Assembly: GCA_903896925.1 (NCBI GenBank)
Contig: CAITZM010000113.1
Coordinates: forward strand, 1 to 41,322
From: an uncultured Lentisphaerota bacterium
GTDB taxonomy: Bacteria; Verrucomicrobiota; Kiritimatiellia; CAIQIC01
Length of the DNA: 41,322 bases
Reading direction: 5' to 3'
Positions 7,087-15,149 of the stretch are shown piece by piece (position 1 is the first letter of the stretch; the number at the start of each line of letters is the position of its first letter). The notes beneath the pieces were generated by a model. It was not told the origin of the DNA and ran no database searches. It saw only the letters and a list, made by a program, of their open reading frames with translations. A program made the translations under genes and the position numbers.

Positions 7087-9810
7087 TCACGGCTTGCACG
7101 GCGCGACGGCGAAGACGGAAGTCACCGGCGCGAGTTTGAGGTGCAAGCGGGTAACGGGCTGGCCGTGTTCCTGCTGGGGCGTGAATTCGGCAGGAGTCAT
7201 GTCACCGGTGTGCGGATTCCAGAGTTGCGGCGCGAGGTCACCGCGCAACAGGACAAAGGTATCCACCGCATCGTCGCTGGAGTTGGCGAAGTAATAGATT
7301 TCACGGCCGTCCTTCTGCTTATGGAGGTAGGAGAGCACGCCGTTGCCGCTGCTGACGCGCAGGCCGGGATCGAACGCCACATCCGGCACCGGCGCCGCGT
7401 CGTCGAGGATGGCCTGCAGCGTGCCGACCGAGGGACGGGCCGCAAAATAAGCCTTGCCACCCGCGCTGTTGGTGTTGGTCTGGTACGGCGCCGCGGCAAA
7501 ATCCGCATCGGGCCAATGTACGCCGGGCAGACCTTGCCAGTGGCCGTTGCTTTTCTTGTGTGGCACGAGTTGCCGCGCCGCGGGCCGGAACTGCCACATG
7601 CAGAAATTGTTGTCATCCACCGCCCGGAACACCAGGCCGGCGACGCCGTCGGGCGACACGATGTCGGCCTCGAAGGCATAGTCGATCCACATCGCGCCCT
7701 CGCGGCTGCGCATGGACTGGTTCTCGCTCACCGTCAGCGCCCCACCCTGCACCGCCGTGTTGGTGGTGTTGAGCCATTGGCCCAGGTCACCGTGAAAATC
7801 GTCACGGAACAGCACGCGGCCGTCGGGCGCGGTGACCTTGATGTTGGCGAAGGTCGCGCTTTCGTGGTCGGACTCGCGGAAGCCGATGCGGCCCTGCTTG
7901 AACGTGGTATCGGTCCTCGTATCCGTCAGCGTGCCGTTGACGAAGGTCTTGATGGTGTCGCCGGTCACCTCGATGCGGACATGGAGCGGCGGGGCCGGAG
8001 CGTTGGTCGACGCCGAAATGGAGCCGAACATTTCGGCGATGGTTTTCTGCACGTCGGCATCGTGGCCGAATTCGGCGGATTTTTCCGGCAGGCAGGTCGT
8101 CGCCACCACGCGGCCACCGCGGTCGTAGAACTCCTTGAGCTTCTGCAACCCCGCCCAGGGGATCACCTTGCCCCCGGGGATGATGACCGCCCGATAGTCC
8201 TGCCAATTCGTCGCGTTGTTCAGGTGCAGGCTGGCGCCCTGCAACGTGCACTGCGCCGCCAGCGCTTCGGGATGCAGGAACGTGAAGTCGCGGCGGACGT
8301 GACAGGTGAGCGCATCGCTCAGCCGCTGGTAGTCGGCTTCCGGCGGCACGAATTTCCCCCAGCGCAGCTTGTCCGGCAGGCTGAACGTGTAATAGGCCTC
8401 CAGCGAGGCGATGGGATAGAGCACGGCGAGGTCCACCACCGGCCGCCCTCCTTCCAGCAGGAGGCTGCTGCGCGCGGCCCACTCGTTGTAGTCGGGCAGC
8501 GCGGGCAGGAGCTTCGCGCTGAAGTGCGAGATGAGCGGCGCGATGCGCACGTGCTCCGGGTCCAGCCACATGCCGTGCGGGATCACCCGGTTGACGCCGC
8601 GCGCGAACAGCTCCATGCCGGTGCGGAAGAGCATCGCGGGATCGAAACTTTTTTCCGCATAGGCGCCGTACTCCTCCGCCGCGACGAGCGGGCGGTCGTA
8701 CTGCGTCGCCGCCGAGCTGATGAGCTTGAAGCCGGGGCGGCCGTGGCCGTGGTAGAAAATGGCATCCATCAGTGGGATGTCCACGTGCCGGTAGAACTTG
8801 AACGTGTCGCAGTGCATATCCACCGGACACGGATCGTAGTTGCCCGGCGGATGGCCCGAGCTTTGCAACCCGTGCGCGCGGCACCAGGCGCCGACACGCG
8901 CGGGATAGCCCTCGGCGAGCAGCTCGGCGCGGAAAGCGTGCAGCGCGACGCGCGCGGCCGCCGTGTCGGGGCCGATGTCGTACCAGAGCGCGGGATAGAG
9001 CGGCACGGGGCTGACGCCATGCTTCTTCTGGAACTTTTCGTTGAACGCCGGCGTCCACGGCCGCGTCTGCGCGTAGAACCCGACGTCGTCGAAGAAGTTG
9101 CGCTGGATGGTGGTGCCGAAATGCGAAGGGAACCGCTTGATATATTCGCCGTAGGTGAGCGGGATGAATTTGTCCACCGACTCCGCGCTCAGAAAATCCA
9201 CGAGGCGGTTGCCGGACTTGAGGCAGGTGAAGAGCATGATCTTCCACGGGCCCGCGGGCACCTTCCACGTCACCTTGCCGCCGGAAGCCGCGGCGGTGAT
9301 GTCGAGCCGCTGCCACGTCTGCGTGTTCATGGCCACCACGCCCATGAGCGTGCCCGCGGGCAGCTCCCGCGAAAAATCGGCCGGCCCTTGCACATCCGCT
9401 TCCGCCAGGTCGAGCCGTTTCATGGTGTCGTCGGGGAACAGCTGCTGCAACTGGCCGCCCGCCGAGCCGCTGGGAAAGCCGGTGTCGTCGTAGAGGATGA
9501 CCTCCAGGCCGAGTTCGCGCGCCGCACGCAGGATGTCGCCGTAGCGGGCGAAATAATCGTCGCTCAAATACTTCGGCAGCGTCTGCCCCACCGGCAGCAC
9601 GGCCACGCCCCCGAAGCCGCTCTGGTCCCGCGTCGCCTTCAGCTGGGCGTTGATTTCCGCTGTCGTCAACGTGCCGTTGAGATGCCAGAACGGCATCGGC
9701 CGCAGCGCCGGCGGCGGATCCTTGAAATCGGCGCCCATATCAGCCAGCGCAGGCGCACAGCACGCGCCCGCCACCGCCAGCAGCCACACGCAGCATGCAT
9801 TTCTATTCAT
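7087..9810 (-). CDS. Secreted GH106-like alpha-L-rhamnosidase with an inserted LamG-like domain
   Basis: The ATG at 9810 (907 aa) precedes a signal peptide (NACCVWLLAVAGACCAPALA). The N-terminal region reads PPPALRPMPFWHLNGTLTTAEI, then LKATRDQSGFGGVAVLPVGQ and VILYDDTGFPSGSAGG. This is the characteristic entry of GH106 and related large TIM-barrel glycosidases acting on L-rhamnosyl residues. Conserved-looking central blocks include SSGHPPGNYDPCPVDMHCD, VAAEEYGAYAEKSFDP and RGVNRVIPHGMW. From about residue 615 to 760 an extra module (LHVRIEVTGDTIKTFVNG, RIGFRESDHESATFANIKV, FEADIVSPDGVAGLVFRAV) matches a LamG/DUF1080-type jelly roll. It is followed by a return to the GH106-type C-terminus (YYFANSSDDAVDTFVLLRG). 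The gene is preceded by two TTCCAA palindromes 15 bp before the ATG. Confidence 0.7.
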   Translation of the reverse strand: MNRNACCVWLLAVAGACCAPALADMGADFKDPPPALRPMPFWHLNGTLTTAEINAQLKATRDQSGFGGVAVLPVGQTLPKYLSDDYFARYGDILRAARELGLEVILYDDTGFPSGSAGGQLQQLFPDDTMKRLDLAEADVQGPADFSRELPAGTLMGVVAMNTQTWQRLDITAAASGGKVTWKVPAGPWKIMLFTCLKSGNRLVDFLSAESVDKFIPLTYGEYIKRFPSHFGTTIQRNFFDDVGFYAQTRPWTPAFNEKFQKKHGVSPVPLYPALWYDIGPDTAAARVALHAFRAELLAEGYPARVGAWCRAHGLQSSGHPPGNYDPCPVDMHCDTFKFYRHVDIPLMDAIFYHGHGRPGFKLISSAATQYDRPLVAAEEYGAYAEKSFDPAMLFRTGMELFARGVNRVIPHGMWLDPEHVRIAPLISHFSAKLLPALPDYNEWAARSSLLLEGGRPVVDLAVLYPIASLEAYYTFSLPDKLRWGKFVPPEADYQRLSDALTCHVRRDFTFLHPEALAAQCTLQGASLHLNNATNWQDYRAVIIPGGKVIPWAGLQKLKEFYDRGGRVVATTCLPEKSAEFGHDADVQKTIAEMFGSISASTNAPAPPLHVRIEVTGDTIKTFVNGTLTDTRTDTTFKQGRIGFRESDHESATFANIKVTAPDGRVLFRDDFHGDLGQWLNTTNTAVQGGALTVSENQSMRSREGAMWIDYAFEADIVSPDGVAGLVFRAVDDNNFCMWQFRPAARQLVPHKKSNGHWQGLPGVHWPDADFAAAPYQTNTNSAGGKAYFAARPSVGTLQAILDDAAPVPDVAFDPGLRVSSGNGVLSYLHKQKDGREIYYFANSSDDAVDTFVLLRGDLAPQLWNPHTGDMTPAEFTPQQEHGQPVTRLHLKLAPVTSVFAVAPCKP

Positions 9811-9825
9811 CTTTTTTCTTTCCGC

Positions 9826-9871
9826 TTCCAAACCTTGGAAACCCGTCTATTCCCGTTTCCAATGTTTGGAA
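9826..9871. repeat. TTCCAA palindrome array A (2 copies)
   Basis: TTCCAAACCTTGGAA (9826-9840) and TTCCAATGTTTGGAA (9857-9871) begin exactly 31 bp apart. They lie just upstream of the start codon of the GH106-like gene (9810). Each copy is an interrupted palindrome with 6-bp arms and a 3-bp centre. Confidence 0.85.
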
Positions 9872-9963
9872 CACGCCATCTTGATAATATTTTTCAGCAC
9901 CCAGGCGGGAGCGGCGGCACTCTTGCCGCCGAAACAACGGCAACAGCACTTGAGCCCTCGACA

Positions 9964-10413
9964 TCACTCGCTGGCCTCGGCCATTTTGGCGGAAGCCTTC
10001 GCTGCGGACGCGGGGCCGCTGAGCCAGGCAGTTGGCAGCGCGTCGGGGCCGACGGCGGATTCGATGCAGGTGCGCGAGGCGTCGTAAAGCTCGCGCATCA
10101 TCGTCACCGGGCTGCCCAGCGAGGGCTTGGAGGGCAGCTCGCCGAGCGCCACGTCGTAGCAGCTGAACTTCTGCTTCGGGTCGAAACGGAAAAGCGTGCG
10201 GCGATGCGCCTGCGCGCCCTCGGGCAGGAAGTAGCGGTTGGTGTACTTCAGCAGCGTCTCGCGCCGCGCGATGCTGTTGGGAAAGCCGGAGTTCGTGTCG
10301 GACCCGAGGCCGAGCGCGGTGAAGAGCCGGTTCACCGCAGACTCCGACAGCTTGAGCGCGTTGACGACGTGCCGCGCGGCCGTCAGAAGTCGTGGTGCTG
10401 GTCGCGGATGCAT
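9964..10413 (-). CDS. Hypothetical protein, 149 aa, overlapping the end of ftsW
   Basis: The ATG at 10413 lies inside the last codons of ftsW, giving a 31-bp overlap, and the frame runs to 9964. The protein has no signal peptide or membrane helix. Recognisable features are SDTNSGFPNSIARRETLLKY, NRYFLPEGAQAHRRTLFRF and SLGSPVTMMRELYDASRTC, with an Ala-rich tail. I do not recognise the family. The overlap with ftsW suggests co-translation and a link to the division operon, although the ribosome-binding site (GGGA) is poor. It occupies the position where murG is normally found. Confidence 0.55.
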   Translation of the reverse strand: MHPRPAPRLLTAARHVVNALKLSESAVNRLFTALGLGSDTNSGFPNSIARRETLLKYTNRYFLPEGAQAHRRTLFRFDPKQKFSCYDVALGELPSKPSLGSPVTMMRELYDASRTCIESAVGPDALPTAWLSGPASAAKASAKMAEASE

Positions 10414-11552
10414 CGGACATTCCCGGAGCGCGGGTCGGCCTCGGCCTGCCGCCCGATATTGACCAAGACCCCGACCATCACGTAGGTGAACAGGATGCTG
10501 GAGCCGCCGTAGCTGATGAACGGCAGGGCGAGGCCCTTCGTCGGCATGCAGCCGGTGACGACGGCGATGTTGAAGGCAGCCTGCAGGGTGATCATCAGGG
10601 TGATGCCGAAAGCGAGCAGCCGGCCGAACTGGTCGGGCGCGCGGAAGCTGATGCGCATGCCAAGGATGAAGAAGAGGACAAACGCGAACACGACGGACAG
10701 CGTGGCGACCAGGCCCCACTCCTCGCCGATGATGGCGTAAATGAAATCGGTGTGGGCTTCGGGCAGATAAGATTGCTTCTGGATGCTCTGGCCGATGCCG
10801 ACGCCGGTCGGGCCGCCCAGGACGAAGGCGTAGAGCGCCTGGGTGAGCTGGTAGGCCTCCTTCTTGGCATACTCGTCCGGCCACAGGAACGCGAGGATGC
10901 GGCGCATGCGGACCGGATCGTGCATGATGCGGAAGATGAAGCCGACGAGGCCGACGATGCCGGCGGCGGCCAGCAGCTTGAACCGCGAGCCGCCCATGAA
11001 CATCAGCGCCATGCCGACGAAGGCGACCAGAAAGGTGGTGCCGAGATCCGGCTCGGCAAACACCAGGCCGGTCATCAGGCCCAGCCCGAGCAGCGGCATC
11101 GCGAAGCCCAGGCGGACATCGGCGGCGCGGCGGCGGACGCGCGTCATCCAGCTCGCGAGCCAGCAGAGGATCGCGAACTTGGCGAGCTCCGAGGGCTGGA
11201 AGTTGACGGGGCCGAGGAAGAGCCAGCGCCAGCTGCCGTTGACCTCGTGCGCGAGCGGCGTGTGGATGTGCATGCGCCACAGGACATGCAGGCTGACCAG
11301 CAGGGCGAGCAGCGCGAAGGCAAACAGGGTCAGCGGCACAGCGAATTTGTCCCAGAAGCGGTAGTCCAGCGCCGCGCACCCCGCGCCCGCGACCACCGCG
11401 AGCACGATGAAGATGGACTGGTGCACGAGAAAGAAGGACCAGCCGTGCTTCATCTTTTCGGCCTGCGCCGGGCTGGCGCTGGCGAGCATGATGAGACCAA
11501 AGACGGTCAGCAGCAGCACGAGATAGATCAGCAGCTTGGTGGTTTTGCCCAT
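10383..11552 (-). CDS. ftsW: FtsW, SEDS-family peptidoglycan glycosyltransferase of the divisome
   Basis: This is a 389-aa polytopic membrane protein with about ten hydrophobic segments. It polymerises lipid II into glycan strands at the septum together with the class B PBP encoded upstream. Signature SEDS motifs are present: NGSWRWLFLGPVNFQPSELAK, FAEPDLGTT, PEAHTDFIYAIIGEEWG and the C-terminal PTKGLALPFISYGGSS. RodA is the alternative, but the location in the dcw cluster with ftsI and mur genes favours FtsW. The gene follows a strong terminator, so it should need its own promoter or readthrough. The C-terminal tail (about 20 residues after NIGR) overlaps the next small ORF. Confidence 0.93.
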   Translation of the reverse strand: MGKTTKLLIYLVLLLTVFGLIMLASASPAQAEKMKHGWSFFLVHQSIFIVLAVVAGAGCAALDYRFWDKFAVPLTLFAFALLALLVSLHVLWRMHIHTPLAHEVNGSWRWLFLGPVNFQPSELAKFAILCWLASWMTRVRRRAADVRLGFAMPLLGLGLMTGLVFAEPDLGTTFLVAFVGMALMFMGGSRFKLLAAAGIVGLVGFIFRIMHDPVRMRRILAFLWPDEYAKKEAYQLTQALYAFVLGGPTGVGIGQSIQKQSYLPEAHTDFIYAIIGEEWGLVATLSVVFAFVLFFILGMRISFRAPDQFGRLLAFGITLMITLQAAFNIAVVTGCMPTKGLALPFISYGGSSILFTYVMVGVLVNIGRQAEADPRSGNVRCIRDQHHDF

Positions 11553-11591
11553 CGGAAGTTCACCGGTGCATCAGGGGGAAAGTTTGCGACA

Positions 11592-11633
11592 GAAAAAAAA
11601 CGCGGCGGAGGGTTTCAGCCCGCCGCCGCGTTT
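11592..11633 (-). terminator. Rho-independent terminator after the LysM gene
   Basis: On the minus strand an 11-bp perfect stem (AAACGCGGCGG paired with CCGCCGCGTTT) is followed by a run of eight T residues. It begins 16 bp after the stop of the LysM gene and lies upstream of ftsW, so it splits the dcw cluster into two transcription units. Confidence 0.9.
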
Positions 11634-11649
11634 GCATCAGCCCGGAGGA

Positions 11650-12579
11650 TTACTGGGCGGGCACGGGGATCTTGATGCGCATGCCCGGACGGATCTGGGC
11701 GGCATCGTTCGCGCCGTTGGCCTTCAGGATGTCGTCCTTCTTCACGAGGAAGGTCTTGGCGACGCTGTCCACCGTCTCGCCGTCCTGCACGGTGTAGTCA
11801 AGCAGGGTCGGCGGCGCGGCCGGGGCGACGGGGGCTGCACCCATGTCGGGAGCCGGAGCGGCACCTGCACCAGCGCCAGCATCAGGCGCCGGAGCCGGAG
11901 CCGGGGCGGCTTCGCCACCCTTGCCCGGCATGACGAGCTTCTGGCCGACGCGGATCTTGTCGTTGGCCAGCTTGTTCGCTTCCTTGAGGTCGGCGATCTT
12001 GACGCCGTGCTTCTTGGCGATCTTCTCGAGGCTGTCGCCGGGCTTGACTTCGTAGCCACCGGCGGTGTCGCCGGCGGGCTTCTTGCTCGCCGTCGCGCCC
12101 GTGACCTTCTTGCCACCGGAAGACTTCTTCGCCACGGTGCTGGCCTTCACCTTGCCTGCAGGGACATCCTTGGCATAGGCCGGCAGCGAAAGCTTCTGGC
12201 CGATGCGCACGAGGTTCGCATTCTTGATGTGGTTCAGCTCCATGATCTCGCGGGACGAGACGCCGGTGCGGTGCGCGATCTTCGAGATCGAGTCGCCGGG
12301 CTGGATGACGTAGGTCTTCGGCGTGCTCGCGGCTTCCTTGGCCACCGGCGCAAGGTCCACCGGCGGGGGCGGCGGCAGGACGGACTTCTCGACCACCGGC
12401 GAGGGCGCCTGGGTGGGCGGCATGATCGGCGAAGCGGGCGGCTCAACCTTCGCGGGGCCCTTCGGCGTATTGCAGCCGTAGAGCATCAACAGTGTGCTCG
12501 CGGCCAGAATGTGCGCGCCCGCGACCGCGCTGATAACCATGCGGGATTTCCATTGACTCTTCTGCTCAACTGCTTGCAT
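11650..12579 (-). CDS. Triple-LysM envelope protein
   Basis: This 309-aa protein has an N-terminal hydrophobic segment (about 14-34) ending in LYGC (Cys36), which could be a lipobox or a simple membrane anchor. A Pro-rich linker follows, then three LysM domains at about 89-133, 175-219 and 261-305 (YVIQPGDSISKIA, YEVKPGDSLEKIA, YTVQDGETVDSVA). LysM modules bind N-acetylglucosamine in peptidoglycan. There is no peptidase or amidase domain, so it likely acts as a wall-binding scaffold or activator. A good AGGAG site precedes the ATG and murD ends 9 bp upstream. LysM genes between murD and ftsW are not part of the classic dcw order, so the placement is notable. Confidence 0.88.
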   Translation of the reverse strand: MQAVEQKSQWKSRMVISAVAGAHILAASTLLMLYGCNTPKGPAKVEPPASPIMPPTQAPSPVVEKSVLPPPPPVDLAPVAKEAASTPKTYVIQPGDSISKIAHRTGVSSREIMELNHIKNANLVRIGQKLSLPAYAKDVPAGKVKASTVAKKSSGGKKVTGATASKKPAGDTAGGYEVKPGDSLEKIAKKHGVKIADLKEANKLANDKIRVGQKLVMPGKGGEAAPAPAPAPDAGAGAGAAPAPDMGAAPVAPAAPPTLLDYTVQDGETVDSVAKTFLVKKDDILKANGANDAAQIRPGMRIKIPVPAQ

Positions 12580-12588
12580 GACTCGCTC

Positions 12589-13995
12589 CTATTTGTATTT
12601 CCTTGCCGATTCCATTTTTTCCAGCGCGGCCACCAACTCGGCGAACAGGTCGCCGCGCTCTTCGAAACTTTTGAACTGGTCGAAGCTGGCGCAAGCCGGC
12701 GAAAGCAACACCGTCTCGCCCGCCCGCGCCTCGGCCGCCGCCTGTTCCACGGCCACCGCCAACGTGCCGCATGAACGGCAAGCCACCACCCCCGACCAAG
12801 CCTGAGCCATAGCCGGGGCGGCGCGCCCGATAAGATAGACAGTTTCCACTTTTTGTGCCAGCAAATCTTTTACGCTGCCCAGGTCCTTTTCCTTGAGCAA
12901 ACCGCCGGCAATCAGCCGCACGCGGCCGCCCGTCATCGTGAGCGCCGCCGCCAGTGCCGTCAGGTTCGTCGCTTTGGAGTCGTTGACGAACCGCACGCCA
13001 CCCAGGTTGGCGACCGGCTGCAGGCGATGCGGCAGCGGCTGAAAGGCGCGGGCGGCCTGCACGGCCGGTGCCGGGCCCGGCCCCGCCGCCGTCAGGGCGG
13101 CCACCACGGCGGCGCCGGCCTGGCCCAGGATGGGGTTGTCAAAGCGTGTGCCGCGCAGATCGGCCGCCGCCTGCCCGCCGTGCCAGACCTGACCCGCGCG
13201 GAAGGACCAGTCGGCCTGCTCGTCGAGGCCGAACGTTTCCCAGCGGCCCGCGCCACCGGACTGCCGGCGGACAGACTCCAGCAACGCGGGCGGCACCAGG
13301 CAGCAGTCGCCGCGCTGCGTGCTGGCAAAGAGACGGGCCTTGAGGCGCGCATAGGTCGCCATGTCGCCGTGCCGGTCGAGATGATTCGGAAAAATATTCA
13401 GCAGGATGCCGATGTCGGGCCGGAAGTCCCGGCACGTTTCGAGCTGGAAGGTGCTGACCTCGAGGACGAGCCAGTCGAGCTCCGGCTGCGCGCAAACGAC
13501 GTGCGCGGCGGGTGGCCCGTAGTTCCCGGCCGGCGCCGCGCGCAGGCCCGCCGCCTGCAGCGACTCCGCGAGCCATTTGACGCAGGTGCTCTTGCCGTTG
13601 GACCCGGTGACCGCGATGGTCCGGCCGCGGTGCCGGCTCCAACCCAGCTCCAGTTCCGCCAGCAGCGGGATGCCGCGAAGCCGCAGTTCGGACACCCAGG
13701 GCGAGTTCAGCGCAATGCTCGGACTCAGCACCGCGACCTCGTAGACGCCCTCGGGAATATGGGTCGAGCCCAGTTGCACACACACACCGGCGGCCTTGAG
13801 CGCGGCGGCGCGGGTGTGCAAGCCCGGCGTATCGCCGCCATCGAGCGCGACGACCTCCGTGCCTTCGCTGCGCAGCAGCAGCGCGGCGGCCTCCCCGCTC
13901 GTGCCCAGACCACAGACCAAGGCGGTGCGGAACATGGTGGATGGAGGATGGTTAATGGAAGACGGGGGCGGCAGAATTGAAGCGGGCGTATTCAT
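12589..13995 (-). CDS. murD: UDP-N-acetylmuramoylalanine--D-glutamate ligase (MurD)
   Basis: This cytoplasmic Mur ligase adds D-glutamate to UDP-MurNAc-L-Ala. It is 468 aa from the ATG at 13995, which has a GAGGAAG ribosome-binding site. Family features are the N-terminal Rossmann-like GLGTSGEAAALLL, the P-loop TGSNGKST (130-137), the central LNIFPNHLDRHGDM, and C-terminal FVNDSKATN and LIAGGLLKEKDL. The first 20 residues (Pro/Ser-rich) are not typical of MurD; an ATG at 13935 (MFRTALVCGLG) gives the normal length but lacks a good ribosome-binding site. The order mraY-murD is standard. Confidence 0.93.
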   Translation of the reverse strand: MNTPASILPPPSSINHPPSTMFRTALVCGLGTSGEAAALLLRSEGTEVVALDGGDTPGLHTRAAALKAAGVCVQLGSTHIPEGVYEVAVLSPSIALNSPWVSELRLRGIPLLAELELGWSRHRGRTIAVTGSNGKSTCVKWLAESLQAAGLRAAPAGNYGPPAAHVVCAQPELDWLVLEVSTFQLETCRDFRPDIGILLNIFPNHLDRHGDMATYARLKARLFASTQRGDCCLVPPALLESVRRQSGGAGRWETFGLDEQADWSFRAGQVWHGGQAAADLRGTRFDNPILGQAGAAVVAALTAAGPGPAPAVQAARAFQPLPHRLQPVANLGGVRFVNDSKATNLTALAAALTMTGGRVRLIAGGLLKEKDLGSVKDLLAQKVETVYLIGRAAPAMAQAWSGVVACRSCGTLAVAVEQAAAEARAGETVLLSPACASFDQFKSFEERGDLFAELVAALEKMESARKYK

Positions 13996-14005
13996 GAACT
14001 CTTCC

Positions 14006-15142
14006 TCACCGGATCTTCAGCATCGCCACGCCGATCAGGGCGAAAATGATCGAGAGGATGCACAGCCGGACGGTGATCTTCGTCTCCATCATGCGCTCGG
14101 GACGGCCCTCGGCCTTCGCGGCGATGCGCTCCTTGAACTGGAAATGATGGTGCAGCGGCGAGCAGTAGAAGATGCGCTTGCCGGTCAGCTTGAAACTCGC
14201 CACCTGCAGCACGACGCTGAGCGCCTCGAGGACGAACACGCCGCCGACGATGATCAGCGCGACCTCCTGCTTGATCAGCACGGCGATCAGACCGATGAAG
14301 CCGCCGATGGCGAGGCTGCCGGTGTCGCCCATGAAGACCTGCGCGGGGTAGCAGTTGTACCAGAGGAAGCCCAGCCCCGCGCCCAAAAGGCAGGCGCACA
14401 GCACCGTGAGCTCGCCGACCCCCGGCAGGTGCGGCACCTGCAGGTAGCTCGCGAAGACCGCGTGGCCCGCCACGTAGGACATCACCAGGTAGGCGACCGC
14501 CGCCGAGTTGCTGCAGCCGATCGCGAGGCCGTCGAGGCCATCTGTCAGGTTCACCGCGTTCGTCGCGCCGACGACCACCAGCCAGAGGAACAGGAACGAG
14601 AGCACGATGCCCATGTCGGCAACCAACGGCCCCTTGCAAAACGGCACGAACAAGGCGCAGGCCAGCTTGCGCGTTTCCGGCCACGCCAGCAGGATCGCCA
14701 ACACAACCGCCACCCACACCGTCTGGCAGATAAATTTGTGCCGTGCGCGGACGCCCTTGGTGTTCTTCTTCGTAACCTTCAGGTAGTCGTCCCAGAAACC
14801 GAGCAGGCCCATGAACAGCATCGTGCCCAGCGTCAGCAGCACGTAGCCGTTGGTCGGCACGGACCAGAGCAGCGAGGCGCCGACCGTGGCGAAGATGATG
14901 AGCACGCCGCCCATCGTGGGCGTGCCTTTTTTCGACCGGAAGAATTCCTGGAGCTGGCCCACTTCCATCTCGCGGCTCTGCTCGGCGAAGTTCAGCTTGC
15001 GCAGCCAGCGGAGCACCAGCGGCGCGAGCACCAGCACGATCAGGAACGCCGTCCCCGCGCCGAGAAACGCGCGGAACGTGATGTACCGGAACAGCCGCAA
15101 CGGCGTGAACCACTCGGTCAACAAATGCAGATAGTAAAACAT
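14006..15142 (-). CDS. mraY: Phospho-N-acetylmuramoyl-pentapeptide transferase (MraY)
   Basis: This inner-membrane enzyme transfers phospho-MurNAc-pentapeptide to undecaprenyl phosphate, making lipid I. The 378-aa product shows about ten membrane helices and the family motifs KKGTPTMGG, NLTDGLDGLAIG (catalytic Asp residues), YNCYPAQVFMGDTGSLAIGG and the histidine-rich SPLHHHFQFKE. A GAGGG ribosome-binding site precedes the ATG, and the gene starts 7 bp after murF. Confidence 0.96.
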   Translation of the reverse strand: MFYYLHLLTEWFTPLRLFRYITFRAFLGAGTAFLIVLVLAPLVLRWLRKLNFAEQSREMEVGQLQEFFRSKKGTPTMGGVLIIFATVGASLLWSVPTNGYVLLTLGTMLFMGLLGFWDDYLKVTKKNTKGVRARHKFICQTVWVAVVLAILLAWPETRKLACALFVPFCKGPLVADMGIVLSFLFLWLVVVGATNAVNLTDGLDGLAIGCSNSAAVAYLVMSYVAGHAVFASYLQVPHLPGVGELTVLCACLLGAGLGFLWYNCYPAQVFMGDTGSLAIGGFIGLIAVLIKQEVALIIVGGVFVLEALSVVLQVASFKLTGKRIFYCSPLHHHFQFKERIAAKAEGRPERMMETKITVRLCILSIIFALIGVAMLKIR

Positions 15143-15149
15143 GTCGCCC

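Noticed and set aside
6730..10485. Plus-strand frame of 1251 codons
   Set aside because: It runs antisense through the GH106-like gene and into ftsW; no recognisable domain and low-complexity Arg/Val/Gly composition.
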